This document shows positions 33,383 through 43,674 of a stretch of 64,000 nucleotides of DNA, piece after piece. The DNA is taken from NCBI RefSeq assembly GCF_014854695.1, contig NZ_CP027557.1:1054001-1118000 (forward strand), given 5' to 3'. This DNA is from Rhodococcus rhodochrous (lineage in GTDB: Bacteria; Actinomycetota; Actinomycetes; Mycobacteriales; Mycobacteriaceae). The translations under genes were made by a program, and so were the position numbers. The notes beneath the pieces were generated by a model. The model saw only the letters and a program-made list of their open reading frames with translations, was not told where the DNA came from and did no database searches. Numbering within the stretch: position 1 is the stretch's first letter; every line of letters begins with the position of its first letter.

Positions 33383-35860
33383 ATGGCAGTAGAAGAGCCC
33401 ACGACGGTGGTGGGAACGGACGAGGCGCCGGTCCTCGCATCCGACCATGCAGCCACCGGGCTGTCCACCGAGCAGGTCGCCGAGCGTGTGGCACGTGGCC
33501 TCACCAACGATGTCCCCGACCGCGCGTCCCGATCGGTCAAGGACATCGTCCGGGCCAACGTGTTCACCCGGATCAACGCGATCCTCGGGGTGCTGCTGCT
33601 GATCGTGCTGGCCACCGGCTCGATCATCGACGGCATGTTCGGTCTGCTGATCATCGCGAACAGCGGCATCGGCATCATCCAGGAGGTGCGCGCCAAGCGC
33701 ACCCTCGACAAGCTGGCCATCGTCAGCCAGACGAAACCCGTCGTGCGCCGGGACGGCGTCGCCGCACCGATCGCTCCGCGCGAGGTGGTCCTCGACGACA
33801 TCATCGAGCTCGGCCCCGGCGACCAGCTGGTCGTCGACGGCGAGGTGGTCGAGGCCCAGGGTCTCGAACTGGACGAGTCGCTGCTGACGGGCGAGTCGGA
33901 TCCCGTGCACAAGGTGCCCGGTTCGACGGTCATGTCGGGCAGCTTCGTCGCCTCCGGCTCCGGCTCCTACCGTGCGACGAAGGTCGGTCGCGACGCCTAC
34001 GCGGCGCGACTCGCGGAAGAGGCGAGCAAGTTCACACTCGTGAAGTCGGAGCTGAACGCGGGCATCAACAAGATCCTGCGTTTCATCACCTACCTGATGA
34101 TCCCCGCGGGTCTGCTCATCATCTACAACCAGCTCTTCTCCAGCGGCGAGTCGCTCGGCCCCGCGCTGAGCGGCATGGTCGCCGCCCTCGTGCCGATGGT
34201 GCCCGAAGGTCTCGTGCTCATGACGTCCATCGCGTTCGCGGTCGGTGTCGTCCGCCTCGGACGTCGTCAGTGCCTCGTTCAGGAGCTGCCGGCGATCGAA
34301 GGCCTCGCGCGCGTCGACGTGGTGTGTGCCGACAAGACCGGCACGCTCACCGAGAACGGCATGCGCCTGTCCGATCTCGAGCCCCTCGACGGCAGCAACC
34401 TCGACGAGGCCCGCGCCGCCCTGGCCGCGCTCGCGGCCGACGACCCGCGTCCGAACGCCAGCGTCCTCGCGATCGCCGAGGCGTTCCCCACCGCCCCCGG
34501 CTGGGGCGAGCCCACCGCGGTCGCGCCGTTCTCGTCGGCGAAGAAGTGGAGCGGCCAGTCGTACGGCACCCACGGCAACTGGCTGCTCGGCGCACCCGAC
34601 GTGCTGCTCGACCCCGGCACCGAGGCGGCGCGACGCGCCGAGGAACTCGGCTCGAGCGGGCTGCGGGTGCTGCTCCTCGCATGCAGCGACCGCCCGGTCG
34701 ACGACGAACTCGCCCCCGGCACGGTCACGCCCGTCGCGCTCGTCGTCCTCGAACAGCGGGTGCGCCCGGACGCGAAGCCGACCCTCGAGTACTTCGCCGG
34801 CCAGCAGGTCGACGTCAAGGTCATCTCCGGCGACAACGCGATCGCCGTCGGTGCGGTCGCCTCGTCGCTCGGCCTGCCGGGTAGTGCGTCTCCCATCGAC
34901 GCGCGTTCCCTGCCGGAGGGCGAGAACGAACTCGCCGACGTCGTCGAAGGCTCGACGACCTTCGGCCGGGTCCGTCCCGATCAGAAGCGCTCGATGGTCG
35001 GCGCGCTGCAGTCGCGCGGCCACACCGTCGCGATGACCGGCGACGGCGTCAACGACGTGCTCGCCCTCAAGGACGCCGACATCGGAGTCGCGATGGGGTC
35101 GGGCAGTCCCGCGACCCGCGCGGTCGCACAGATCGTCCTTCTCGACAACAAGTTCGCGACGCTGCCCTATGTGGTGGCCGAGGGTCGCCGGGTCATCGGC
35201 AACATCGAACGCGTCTCCAACCTGTTCCTCACCAAGACGGTGTATTCGGTGCTGCTCGCCTTCCTGGTAGGCATGTCGGGTGTGCTGTCGCAGGTGTTCG
35301 ACTTCGAGCCGTTGCCCTATCCGTTCCTGCCGCGGCACGTGACGATCGCGGCGTGGTTCACCATCGGCATCCCCGCTTTCCTGCTGTCGCTGGCACCGAA
35401 CAACGAGCGGGCACGCTCGGGCTTCGTCTCCCGCGTGATGCGGCTGGCGATCCCGTCGGGGGTGGTCGTCGGTGTGGCGACCTTCGTCTGTTACGTGCTC
35501 GTCTACGGCGGCCCGGAGCAGACCGAGCAGCAGAAGATCCAGGCCGGCACCTCGGCCCTGATCACCTTGCTGATCATCGCGCTGTGGGTGCTCGCCGTGG
35601 TCGCCCGCCCGTACCAGTGGTGGAAGATCGCGCTGCTCGCCGGTTCGGTGCTCGGCTACGTGATCCTGTTCTCGGTGCCGTTCACCCGGGAGTTCTTCGC
35701 ACTCGATCCGTCGAACGTCGCGTACTCGACGATCGCGGTGACGTGCGGGCTGATCGGAGTCGTTCTCGTCGAGGCCCTGTGGTGGGTGTCGGGACGTCTC
35801 CACGGGGAGCGCCGCCGCCTGTTCGCCGCCCCCGACGATCTGCTGCCGGGCGTACACTGA
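33383..35860 (+). CDS. ctpE: cation-transporting P-type ATPase, CtpE-like
   Basis: 825 residues. Actuator motif [11 protein letters not shown] near 172, membrane motif [40 protein letters not shown], phosphorylation site [12 protein letters not shown] with Asp317, hinge [41 protein letters not shown], and a long C-terminal membrane domain. PEGL in helix 4 instead of CPC excludes the heavy-metal branch; the arrangement is that of CtpE, a mycobacterial calcium uptake pump. No metal-binding N-terminal domain. It follows the MBL gene by 52 bp with its own -10-like element, so it may be transcribed separately. Calcium specificity is inferred from homology. Confidence 0.93.
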   Translation: MAVEEPTTVVGTDEAPVLASDHAATGLSTEQVAERVARGLTNDVPDRASRSVKDIVRANVFTRINAILGVLLLIVLATGSIIDGMFGLLIIANSGIGIIQEVRAKRTLDKLAIVSQTKPVVRRDGVAAPIAPREVVLDDIIELGPGDQLVVDGEVVEAQGLELDESLLTGESDPVHKVPGSTVMSGSFVASGSGSYRATKVGRDAYAARLAEEASKFTLVKSELNAGINKILRFITYLMIPAGLLIIYNQLFSSGESLGPALSGMVAALVPMVPEGLVLMTSIAFAVGVVRLGRRQCLVQELPAIEGLARVDVVCADKTGTLTENGMRLSDLEPLDGSNLDEARAALAALAADDPRPNASVLAIAEAFPTAPGWGEPTAVAPFSSAKKWSGQSYGTHGNWLLGAPDVLLDPGTEAARRAEELGSSGLRVLLLACSDRPVDDELAPGTVTPVALVVLEQRVRPDAKPTLEYFAGQQVDVKVISGDNAIAVGAVASSLGLPGSASPIDARSLPEGENELADVVEGSTTFGRVRPDQKRSMVGALQSRGHTVAMTGDGVNDVLALKDADIGVAMGSGSPATRAVAQIVLLDNKFATLPYVVAEGRRVIGNIERVSNLFLTKTVYSVLLAFLVGMSGVLSQVFDFEPLPYPFLPRHVTIAAWFTIGIPAFLLSLAPNNERARSGFVSRVMRLAIPSGVVVGVATFVCYVLVYGGPEQTEQQKIQAGTSALITLLIIALWVLAVVARPYQWWKIALLAGSVLGYVILFSVPFTREFFALDPSNVAYSTIAVTCGLIGVVLVEALWWVSGRLHGERRRLFAAPDDLLPGVH

Positions 35861-35922
35861 CCCGCAGCGCACGGATCGGTGCGCCCGAACCTCACGGCGA
35901 TCCGACGAGGGAAGGACGAACG

Positions 35923-36207
35923 ATGGGTTTCATGGATTCGGTGAAGGGCCTTGTGAACAAGGGCAAGGACTACGCCTCGAAGAACCCCGACAAGGCCGAT
36001 CAGTTCATCGAGAAGGCCGGCGACCAGGTGGACGGACGTACCGGCGGGAAGTACGCGCAGCACGTCGACAAGGCGCAGGATGCGGCCCGTCGACATCTGG
36101 GTACCACCGACAATCCCGCACCGGGCGCGCAGCCCGGACCTGGCGGGGAGCCCGGTCCGGAGGGTGGTCCCGGCCCCGAAGCGCAACCGGGTCCGCGTCA
36201 ACCCTGA
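35923..36207 (+). CDS. Rv0909/MT0933-like antitoxin-family protein
   Basis: 94 residues. MGFMDSVKGLVNKGKDYASKNPDKADQFIEKAGDQVDGRTGGKYAQHVDKAQDAARRHLG is the full MT0933 antitoxin-like domain, a small helical module. The last 35 residues are a glycine-proline tail of PGP units not needed for the fold. AGGGAAGGACG precedes the ATG. In M. tuberculosis the next gene encodes the SRPBCC protein Rv0910, its proposed toxin; here that partner lies 12.6 kb away at 48850. The toxin-antitoxin function itself is only predicted. Confidence 0.8.
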   Translation: MGFMDSVKGLVNKGKDYASKNPDKADQFIEKAGDQVDGRTGGKYAQHVDKAQDAARRHLGTTDNPAPGAQPGPGGEPGPEGGPGPEAQPGPRQP

Positions 36208-36215
36208 TCGAGGCA

Positions 36216-36229
36216 GGGGCGGCAGCCCC
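36216..36229. terminator. small hairpin between convergent genes
   Basis: GGGGC-GGCA-GCCCC in the 24 bp between the Rv0909-like gene and the LLM oxidoreductase. Short stem, so only a modest candidate. Confidence 0.4.
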
Positions 36230-36231
36230 GT

Positions 36232-37188
36232 TCACGGCAGGTACGGCAGTACGGTGTCGCCGAAGGTGTCGATGAACGGGCGCTGATCCGGCCCCACATG
36301 GTGCAGATAGATCTCGTCGAAACCGAGTTCGGCGAATTCGCACAAGCGGTCGACGTGTTCGGCGGGATCGTCGGACACGATCACCGCGCCCTCGAGGTCG
36401 CCGTCGTCGAGTTCGGCGGCGCGGGCCTCGAATTCCTCGGGCGTGGCGAGTTCTGCCATGAGGTCCGGCGGTAGGGCGTTCGTCGCCCACTGTTCCCGTG
36501 CGATCTCCCGAGCGCGCTCCCGCGTGGGCGCCCAACTCAGATGGACCTGCAGCACGGTCCGTCCGCGTCCGCCCCCGTCGCGGTAGGCGCCGAGGATCCG
36601 CCGCAGCTCCTCGAGCGGGGCGTTCACGGTGACGAGCCCGTCGACCCGGTCGGCGAAACGACCGGCCGTCTCGGGAGTCAGTGCGGGAAGCAGAATGTCG
36701 GGAGGAGTCTCCGGCCGGTCCCAGACCCGTCCGCGGTCGACCTTCACCGCGCCGTCGTGGTCGACGACTTCGCCCGCGTGCAGGCGTCGCACGATGTCGA
36801 GGTTCTCGCCGAGGAGTTGCTGCCGTTCCTCCTTGGGTGGCCAGGCGACTCCGGACATACGTTCGTTGCAGTGCTCGCCGCTGCCGAGTGCGAACCAGAA
36901 GCGCTGCGGGAACATCGATGCCAGAGTGGCGGTGGCCTGGGCGGTGACGACGGGGTGGTAGCGGAAGCCGGTCGCGGTGACGACGCCGAAACGTAGGTCC
37001 GTGGTGGCCAGGGCCGCTCCGAGCCACGACCACGCGAACCCCGAGTGTCCCTGGCGGTGCGACCACGGTTCGATGTGGTCCGAGCACATGGCCGCCCCGA
37101 AACCGGCCGCTTCCGCGAGCCGGACGTCTTCGAGCAGGCGGGATGGGGACGCCTGTTCGTGTGAGGCGTGAAAACCTATCAGCGTCAT
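36232..37188 (-). CDS. F420-dependent LLM-class oxidoreductase (G6PDH-like)
   Basis: 318 residues, luciferase-like TIM barrel. IGFHASHEQASPSRLLEDVRLAEAAGFGAAMCSDHIEPWSHRQG at the N-terminus, FRYHPVVTAQATATLASMFPQRFWFALGSGEHCNE near 75-110, and LPALTPETAGRFADRVDGLVT near 165 fit the group of F420-dependent glucose-6-phosphate dehydrogenase relatives. These use the deazaflavin F420, known in this order. ATG at 37188 with GGAGGAG before it. The GH15 glucosidase gene lies 29 bp upstream on the same strand, a pairing that suggests oxidation of a sugar released by that enzyme; the sugar is not identified. Confidence 0.87.
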   Translation of the reverse strand: MTLIGFHASHEQASPSRLLEDVRLAEAAGFGAAMCSDHIEPWSHRQGHSGFAWSWLGAALATTDLRFGVVTATGFRYHPVVTAQATATLASMFPQRFWFALGSGEHCNERMSGVAWPPKEERQQLLGENLDIVRRLHAGEVVDHDGAVKVDRGRVWDRPETPPDILLPALTPETAGRFADRVDGLVTVNAPLEELRRILGAYRDGGGRGRTVLQVHLSWAPTRERAREIAREQWATNALPPDLMAELATPEEFEARAAELDDGDLEGAVIVSDDPAEHVDRLCEFAELGFDEIYLHHVGPDQRPFIDTFGDTVLPYLP

Positions 37189-37217
37189 ACCTGTCCGCTC
37201 CTCCGGTCGATCGGCGA

Positions 37218-38987
37218 TCAGTACTTCTCGATGAGGGTCAGTGCAGCCGTCATGAGTGCGAGGTGGCTCAGTCCCTGGGGGAGATTGCCGAGGAAAGTGC
37301 CGTCCTCGGCGATCATCTCCGAGTACAGGCCCACGTCGTTGGCGAGCGGTACGAGTTCGCCCATCAGTTCGGCGGCCTCGTCGGCCCGTCCCGTCTCGGC
37401 CAGTGCCGCGACCATCCAGAACGCACAGGCGACGAACGTCCCTTCCTCCTTGTCGGCGCCGCTGAACCGGTAGAGCAGCGGCCCGCGACCGAGTTCCCGT
37501 CGCAGGGCGTCGCAGGTGGCCTGCATGCGCGGACCCCGGTCGTATCCGCCGACGGCTCCGAGCAGGACGGACGCGTCCAGCCGATCGGTGCCGGGATAGG
37601 CGGTGTAGCAACCCAGTTCGTCCGACCAGCAGTTCTCTTCGATCCAGTCGCGGATGAGATCGCGTTCGCGGCGCCAGCGATCCGCCGTTCCCGGGATCTG
37701 CCCGACCTCGGCGAGATGGACGGCGCGGTCGAGCGCGTGCCAGCAGCTCATCTTCGAGTTCGTGTAGTGCTGGCGGTCGAGCAGCTCCCAGATGCCGTGA
37801 TCGGCCTGTTGCCAGACATCGCAGGTGTGGTCGGCGATGCGGGCGAGCAGACGCGCGGTCGCGATGTCGAGCACGTAACCCTCACTGCTGTAGAGGGTCA
37901 CGATCTCGAACAGGTCGCCGTAGATCCCGAGCTGCACTTGGCCTGCGGCCCTGTTCCCCTCGACCACCGGGCCGATACCGCGCCAACCCGGAACATCCAG
38001 CCGCCGTTCGTCGTCGGGAGTTCCGCCGTCGAGCCGGGTGAACACCTCCGCATCGGCGCCCTGATCGCGCACCACGCGGAGCAACCAGCTCATCGCGGCG
38101 TGCACCTCCTCGCGATCGCCGAGACGGATCAGCGCGTGCAGGGTGTAGGCGGCGTCGCGCACCCAGGCGAAACGGTAGTCCCAGTTCTTCTCGCCGTCCG
38201 GGCTTTCCGGGACCGACGTCGTCGCCGCTGCGGCGATCGCGCCCGATCGGTTCTGCAACAGTTTCAGTGCGAGCGCGCTCCGGATCACCGCGTCGGCCCA
38301 CGGTCCGTCGTAGTGCAGGAGCGACGACCACTGCTTCCACCGGTCGACGGTACGGTCGATGTTGGCGTCGATCGCGTCGGCGTCGGGCAACGGCAGGGGT
38401 TCGTTCTCCGTCGACAGCACAGCGATCAGGTGCCGGGATCCGGCCGAGGTGACGAAACCGCCGCCGATCGAGCAGTGCTCGATCACCGGTTCACCGGTGC
38501 CGGACGTGCGGACCCCGATGCTCACGGTCCCCACGCGCAGGACGGGTCCGTGTTCGGTTCGGTCGCACCAGGGCTGGTACCGGCCCAGTCCGGTGCCGGG
38601 GGCGACCGTCCAGCGCATCGCGACCTCGCCGTCCAGGCCTTCGACGCGGCGGGCGAGCTCACCCCAGGGCAACCGCCCGGCGACACCCGTATCGATCGAG
38701 TCGGTCACCCGGACCCGGCCCTGTGCGGTGGTGAAGACGGTGCTCAGCACGTTCGTGCCCGGCACGTATGCGCGTTCGACGGTGAACTCGTCGACAGGCT
38801 GCAACTCGACGGAACCGCCCGCCGGTGCGTCGAGCAGTCGTGCGAAGACGGGGTGCGAATCGAGGAGCGGTACCGGATACCAGTCCACCGAACCGTCCTC
38901 GGCGACGAGGGCGACGGTGTCGCCGTCGCCCAGCGCGGCGTAGGTGCGCAGGTCCGCATAGCCGTCGTCGTCGCGGGCTGGGATCAC
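37218..38987 (-). CDS. glycoside hydrolase family 15 protein
   Basis: 589 residues. N-terminal beta-sandwich domain starts YADLRTYAALGDGDTVALVAEDGSVDWYPVP; the catalytic (alpha/alpha)6 barrel has NWDYRFAWVRDAAYTLHALIRLG near 310-332 and the closing GTFVACAFWMVAALAETGR with Glu, and GNLPQGLSHLALMTAALTLIEKY at the end. Family members are glucoamylases or trehalases that release glucose by inversion. No signal peptide, so it should act in the cytosol, on trehalose or a glucan oligomer. GTG at 38987 is chosen for its GAGGAG site five bases upstream. Divergent from the antiporter gene. Confidence 0.9.
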   Translation of the reverse strand: MIPARDDDGYADLRTYAALGDGDTVALVAEDGSVDWYPVPLLDSHPVFARLLDAPAGGSVELQPVDEFTVERAYVPGTNVLSTVFTTAQGRVRVTDSIDTGVAGRLPWGELARRVEGLDGEVAMRWTVAPGTGLGRYQPWCDRTEHGPVLRVGTVSIGVRTSGTGEPVIEHCSIGGGFVTSAGSRHLIAVLSTENEPLPLPDADAIDANIDRTVDRWKQWSSLLHYDGPWADAVIRSALALKLLQNRSGAIAAAATTSVPESPDGEKNWDYRFAWVRDAAYTLHALIRLGDREEVHAAMSWLLRVVRDQGADAEVFTRLDGGTPDDERRLDVPGWRGIGPVVEGNRAAGQVQLGIYGDLFEIVTLYSSEGYVLDIATARLLARIADHTCDVWQQADHGIWELLDRQHYTNSKMSCWHALDRAVHLAEVGQIPGTADRWRRERDLIRDWIEENCWSDELGCYTAYPGTDRLDASVLLGAVGGYDRGPRMQATCDALRRELGRGPLLYRFSGADKEEGTFVACAFWMVAALAETGRADEAAELMGELVPLANDVGLYSEMIAEDGTFLGNLPQGLSHLALMTAALTLIEKY

Positions 38988-39138
38988 ACGCACTCCTCGC
39001 TGGGGCCGGGTACACGGCGGTCGATCGGTTGCATACCCCGACCGGGTCGGAGCAAACGACCTGCACGTTCGCGACGGCCGACCGCCGGCTGTGTCACCAT
39101 CACACCGTGAACCGGACGCCTGGCACGGTGCCGTCGCG

Positions 39139-40785
39139 ATGAACGGCGCGTGGATCCTGCTGGTCGTCATCGCCGGGATCGCGGTGACCGCCCTCGCGTC
39201 GCGACGCGACCTGCAGGCCCCGCTCGTGCTCGTCGCCGTCGGAGCACTGGTGTCGTTCGTGCCGGGTCTGCCGAGGCTCGAACTGGATCCGGAGATCATT
39301 CTCGGGGTCGTCCTGCCGCCGCTGTTGTATTCGTCGGCCCTGAGGTTCTCGGTTCCTACCTTCCGGCAGTATCTGCCGTCGATCCTGCGGCTCGGGATTT
39401 ATACGGTGCTCGTCACGGCGTTCGTCGTGGCGTGGACGGCGTCCGCGATGATGACGGCGCTGTCCTTCGGTGCGGCGCTCGCTCTCGGCGCGGTCGTCGC
39501 ACCGACCGACGCGGTCAGTGCCGTCGCCGTGGGGCAACGGCTCGGACTGCCGAAACGGGTCATCGCGGTGCTGACCGGGGAGGGTCTGGTCAACGACGCC
39601 ACCGCCCTGACCCTGTTCACCGTGGCGATTTCGGCCGTCACGGGAACACACATCCTCGCTGATTCGCCGCTCCTGTTCTTCCTCTACGAGGTCGCGGGTG
39701 GGGTCGCTGTCGGTCTGGCACTCGCATACATCGTCCACCTGATCCGCGTCCGGATGTACGACTCGCCGCTCGAGACCGTGCTGGGGCTGGTGCTGCCGTT
39801 CGCGGCGTATCTCGCCGCCGAGGAGCTCCACGCCTCGGGAGTGCTCGCCGTCGTCGCTGCCGGACTGTTCATCGGGCACCGTGCCACCGAGGTCTCGGTG
39901 AGCACGCGACTGCAGGAACGCGCGGTGTGGAAGAGCATCGACGTGGTGCTCGAGACGTTCGTCTTCGCCTACATGGGCCTGCAACTGCGGTTCGTCCTCG
40001 ACGAGGTCCGCGACAGCGGCGCCGACCTGCGCCTCGCGTTGCTCGGTGCGGTGGTGATCCTGCTCGTCGTCATGATCGTGCGACCTGCGTGGGGTCTGCT
40101 GCACTGGGGCCGGCGCGCGCTCGTGCGGCGCGCCGGATCCGAACGCCTCGGCCGCGACCAGCTGAACTTCCGGGAACACGTCGTGGTGTCGTGGGCGGGA
40201 ATGCGCGGGGTCGTCACCCTCGCCGCGGCCGGTGGGGTGCCCGTGGTGATCGCATCGGGTGCTCCCTTCCCCGGCCGCGAGATGATCCAGATCTCCGCGC
40301 TGGTCGTCGCCATCGGCACACTCCTCATCCAGGGCGCGACGATGCCGTGGCTCATCCGCCGACTCGAGGTCACCGACCCCTACGAGCGGCTGCGGACCGA
40401 GGAACAGATGACCGTGGCCCGCAGGATCTCGGCGGAGTCCAGCGACCGTGTGCTTGCCGAACTCGCCGCGCAGCCACCCGACGGCGTGGACCCGGAGATC
40501 TACGACAGGCTGCTGGCCAAAGCACGCACGTCGCTCCGGTCGCGGCAGGAGGCAGAGACCGTCGAGGACGCGGCTGCAGACGCGGGAGCGCGACTGGCCG
40601 CGCTGTTCGACGACATCCGGCGAGCGTCCCTACGGGCGCGACGACAGGATCTCATCGACGCCCGCGATCGTGGGGAACTCGACGACGAGATCCTCCGCGA
40701 CGTGCTCGAGAGCCTGGACATCGACGAAGCGGCGGTGGAGGAGCGCATCCGCCGCCGGCGCCGGGAAGACGGTCCGCAGCGGTAG
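39139..40785 (+). CDS. Na+/H+ antiporter, CPA1 family
   Basis: 548 residues. About twelve helices, with GAVVAPTDAVSAVAVGQRLGLPKRVIAVLTGEGLVNDATAL near 115-155 containing the ion-binding Asp pair (PTDAV and NDATAL), and VVVSWAGMRGVVTLAAAGGVP near 345. The last 130 residues form a charged cytosolic domain. It exchanges sodium or potassium for protons. ATG at 39139 begins the first helix directly. A 12-codon frame (GTG at 39107) ends on the same ATGA and may couple translation. The SulP gene follows 53 bp later. Confidence 0.92.
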   Translation: MNGAWILLVVIAGIAVTALASRRDLQAPLVLVAVGALVSFVPGLPRLELDPEIILGVVLPPLLYSSALRFSVPTFRQYLPSILRLGIYTVLVTAFVVAWTASAMMTALSFGAALALGAVVAPTDAVSAVAVGQRLGLPKRVIAVLTGEGLVNDATALTLFTVAISAVTGTHILADSPLLFFLYEVAGGVAVGLALAYIVHLIRVRMYDSPLETVLGLVLPFAAYLAAEELHASGVLAVVAAGLFIGHRATEVSVSTRLQERAVWKSIDVVLETFVFAYMGLQLRFVLDEVRDSGADLRLALLGAVVILLVVMIVRPAWGLLHWGRRALVRRAGSERLGRDQLNFREHVVVSWAGMRGVVTLAAAGGVPVVIASGAPFPGREMIQISALVVAIGTLLIQGATMPWLIRRLEVTDPYERLRTEEQMTVARRISAESSDRVLAELAAQPPDGVDPEIYDRLLAKARTSLRSRQEAETVEDAAADAGARLAALFDDIRRASLRARRQDLIDARDRGELDDEILRDVLESLDIDEAAVEERIRRRRREDGPQR

Positions 40786-40824
40786 CGCGACGGTGCACAA
40801 CGGTCGGGCGACAGGGCGCAACGG

Positions 40825-40830
40825 TAGACT
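40825..40830 (+). promoter_or_regulatory. candidate -10 for leaderless sulP transcript
   Basis: TAGACT followed by 8 bp and the GTG at 40839; no ribosome site is present. Confidence 0.5.
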
Positions 40831-40838
40831 TTCCGCAA

Positions 40839-42353
40839 GTGAACACCCCGCACGGCCCGGAACAGGTGCCGCACGATCCCCGCACCGACGTCTCCGTGCG
40901 ATTCGCTCTCCGGTCGACTGCTCGTCTCAAGACCGAACTCCTGGCCGGCCTGGTCGTGGCGCTCGCCCTGATCCCCGAAGCCATCGCCTTCTCCGTGATC
41001 GCCGGTGTCGACCCCCGGGTCGGGCTGTTCGCCTCGGTGACCATGGCGATCACCATCGCGATCGTCGGCGGACGGCCCGCGATGATCTCGGCGGCGACCG
41101 CAGCGGTGGCGCTCGTGATCGCTCCGGTGTCCGAGCAGTACGGTGTGGACCATCTCATCGCGACCGTGATCCTCGGCGGCATCTTCCAGGTGCTGCTCAG
41201 CTTCCTCGGCGTGGCCAAACTCATGCGGTTCGTGCCGCGCAGCGTCATGGTCGGCTTCGTCAACTCGCTCGCAATCCTCGTCTTCGTCGCCCAGATTCCG
41301 CATCTCGTGGACGTGCCGTGGATGGTCTATCCGCTGGTGGCGGCAGGTCTGCTGGTGCTGGTGTTCCTCCCGAAGATCACCGAGGCCGTACCGGCTCCGC
41401 TCGTCACGATCGTGCTCCTCACCGTCGTGACGGTGGCCTTCTCTCTGAACGTGCCGGATGTCGCGGACCAGGGTGAACTGCCCGAGAGCCTGCCCTCGCT
41501 CTTCTTCCCGGACGTGCCGCTGACCTTCGAGACCCTCCGGACCCTCGCGCCGTACGCGCTCGCGATGGCCCTCGTCGGCCTCATGGAATCGCTGATGACG
41601 GCCAAGCTCGTCGACGACATCACCGACACCCGGTCGGACAAGACCCGCGAGGGCTGGGGTCAGGGCATCGCCAACATCGTCACCGGATTCTTCGGCGGCA
41701 TGGGCGGCTGCGCCGTCGTCGGCCAGACCATGATGAACGTGAAGGTCTCCGGGGCACGGACCCGTCTGTCCACCCTGGCGGCCGGCGTGTTCCTGCTGAT
41801 CCTCGTGGTCGCGCTCGGCGACATCGTCGGGTTGGTCCCGATGGCCGCCCTCGTCGCCGTGATGATCATGGTGTCGATCGCGACGGTCGACTGGCACAGC
41901 GTGCACCCGCGGACGCTGCGGTTGATGCCGCTCAGCGAGACCGTCGTCATGGTCGTCACGGTCGTCGCCACGGTGAGCACCGGCAATCTCGCGATCGGAG
42001 TGTCGCTCGGAGTGCTCACCGCGATGGTGCTGTTCGCCCGCCGCGTCGCGCACATGACCACCGTCGAGAGAACCCTCACGAGCGACGACACGTGCACCTA
42101 CCAGGTCACGGGGGAGCTGTTCTGGGCGTCGAGCAACGATCTCGTCTTCCAGTTCGACTACGTCGGCGACCCGGAGAACGTCGTCGTCGACCTCACGGCC
42201 GCCGACATCTGGGACGCGTCCACTGTCGCGACCTTCGATGCGATCCAGCAGAAGTACGCGGCCAAGGGCAAGACGGTCACCATCGTCGGACTGGACGGCG
42301 CGAGCCTCGAACGCCTCCGCCGGTTGTCCGGCCGACTCGGCGGGGAGAACTGA
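40839..42353 (+). CDS. SulP-family anion transporter with STAS domain
   Basis: 504 residues. Sulfate-transporter helices from about 30 to 400 with LVVALALIPEAIAFSVIAGVDPRVGLFASVTMAITIAIVGGRPAMISAATAAVALV, the classic SulP N-terminal signature, and GGMGGCAVVGQTMMNVKVSGARTRLSTLAAG in the middle. A STAS domain covers about 410-500 (VVVDLTAADIWDASTVATFDAIQQKYAAKG). Substrates of the family are sulfate, bicarbonate or organic anions; neighbours do not decide. GTG start probably on a leaderless mRNA. Confidence 0.92.
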   Translation: MNTPHGPEQVPHDPRTDVSVRFALRSTARLKTELLAGLVVALALIPEAIAFSVIAGVDPRVGLFASVTMAITIAIVGGRPAMISAATAAVALVIAPVSEQYGVDHLIATVILGGIFQVLLSFLGVAKLMRFVPRSVMVGFVNSLAILVFVAQIPHLVDVPWMVYPLVAAGLLVLVFLPKITEAVPAPLVTIVLLTVVTVAFSLNVPDVADQGELPESLPSLFFPDVPLTFETLRTLAPYALAMALVGLMESLMTAKLVDDITDTRSDKTREGWGQGIANIVTGFFGGMGGCAVVGQTMMNVKVSGARTRLSTLAAGVFLLILVVALGDIVGLVPMAALVAVMIMVSIATVDWHSVHPRTLRLMPLSETVVMVVTVVATVSTGNLAIGVSLGVLTAMVLFARRVAHMTTVERTLTSDDTCTYQVTGELFWASSNDLVFQFDYVGDPENVVVDLTAADIWDASTVATFDAIQQKYAAKGKTVTIVGLDGASLERLRRLSGRLGGEN

Positions 42354-42416
42354 CCGCGCATCCCCGGAGCAGGCCGCCGTTGTCGAGGCGCAACTCGACG
42401 TCGGATCGATTCGACG

Positions 42417-42422
42417 TAACGT
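42417..42422 (+). promoter_or_regulatory. candidate -10 for leaderless sensor kinase transcript
   Basis: TAACGT followed by 6 bp and the ATG at 42429; no ribosome site. Confidence 0.45.
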
Positions 42423-42428
42423 GAGCGC

Positions 42429-43643
42429 ATGATCGCGATCGAGCTCGCCGCGGTGGTACTGCTCCTGGTGCTGGTCGTGGTCTCGGTGGTGCTGTGGACC
42501 CGCCGGGTGGTCACCACACCCGCCGAACGCGCGGTCCACGCGACCCTGCACACGGCGTCCCTCGCGGCGCGCCCCCTGCGCGCCGGGCTCGACGCGTCGT
42601 CCGCGAAGGAGGCCGCTCCGCACCTGCGGATGCTGCTCGCCGAAGCGCGCGCGGTGGCGCTGCTGGACGAGAACGGTGCCCTGCTCGCCTGGGACGGCCC
42701 GTTCGAGGAACTGACGGACGCGATGATCACCGCCGCGGGCCGGGCCGTCGCCGACAAGCGTCGCGTGCTCGTCGGACACCACGACCTGCGGCGGGACCAC
42801 GGCGACCTCGCGGCCCGCGCACTGATCGCCCAGCCGCTCGCCGTGGAGGACATGGGTGTGGCGGGGGTGCTCGGCGTCGTGACGACCGTCGAACCCGGCC
42901 CGGCGCTGCTCGGCGCGATCACCGAGGTGGCGCGGTACGCGTGCAGTCAGATCGAGCTGGCCGAGCTCGATGCCTCCCGCGCCCGGCTCGACCGCGCGGA
43001 GGTCCGTGCGCTGCGCGCCCAGATCAGTCCGCACTTCATCTACAACGCGCTCAACACGGTGGCGTCGTTCGTCCGGACCGACCCCGACCGGGCCCGCGAA
43101 CTGCTGCTGGATTTCGCCGACTTCACCCGCTACTCGTTCCGCGCGGCCGGTGAGTACACCCTGCTCGCCGACGAACTGCGCAACATCGACCGGTACCTGA
43201 CGCTCGAGCGTGCCCGCTTCGGCAACGCCCTCGAGGTGCGCCTGCAGGTCGCACCCGAGGTGCTCAACGTGACGCTGCCCTTCCTCGCTCTGCAGCCGCT
43301 CGTCGAGAACGCCGTGCGACACGGGATCGCGGGCAAGGAAACCCGCACGGGCACGATCACCATCACCGCGGCGGACGAGGGCACCGACTGCGTCATCAGC
43401 GTCGAGGACGACGGCATCGGCATGGACCCGGAACTGCTGCGATCGGGCACGCTCGACGCGATCGCCGAGAGCGAGCACGGCAGCGGTGTCCGCGAGTCTG
43501 CGCACGTGGGCCTCGCCAACGTCGACGACCGGCTGCGTGCGGCCTTCGGCAACGACTACGGCCTCGTCGTCGAGACCGCGCCGGGGGCCGGCACCCGGGT
43601 GAGCATGCGCGTGCCGAAGTTCAGGGCGGGTATCCGGCCGTGA
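42429..43643 (+). CDS. LytS-like sensor histidine kinase
   Basis: 404 residues. One N-terminal helix (IELAAVVLLLVLVVVSVVLW), a GAF-like sensing region to about 180, then the His_kinase domain of the LytS/YehU class with ALRAQISPHFIYNALNTVASFV, phosphorylated at His202, and an ATPase domain with LQPLVENAVRHGIAG and VEDDGIGMDPELL. Only one membrane segment rather than the 5-7 of classic LytS proteins, so sensing is probably intracellular or at the membrane face. The cognate response regulator follows 31 bp later. The downstream symporters suggest it senses a carboxylate, as BtsS and PdtaS-type relatives do. Confidence 0.9.
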   Translation: MIAIELAAVVLLLVLVVVSVVLWTRRVVTTPAERAVHATLHTASLAARPLRAGLDASSAKEAAPHLRMLLAEARAVALLDENGALLAWDGPFEELTDAMITAAGRAVADKRRVLVGHHDLRRDHGDLAARALIAQPLAVEDMGVAGVLGVVTTVEPGPALLGAITEVARYACSQIELAELDASRARLDRAEVRALRAQISPHFIYNALNTVASFVRTDPDRARELLLDFADFTRYSFRAAGEYTLLADELRNIDRYLTLERARFGNALEVRLQVAPEVLNVTLPFLALQPLVENAVRHGIAGKETRTGTITITAADEGTDCVISVEDDGIGMDPELLRSGTLDAIAESEHGSGVRESAHVGLANVDDRLRAAFGNDYGLVVETAPGAGTRVSMRVPKFRAGIRP

Positions 43644-43674
43644 GGAACACCCGGCATGGCACGATGGATTCGCC

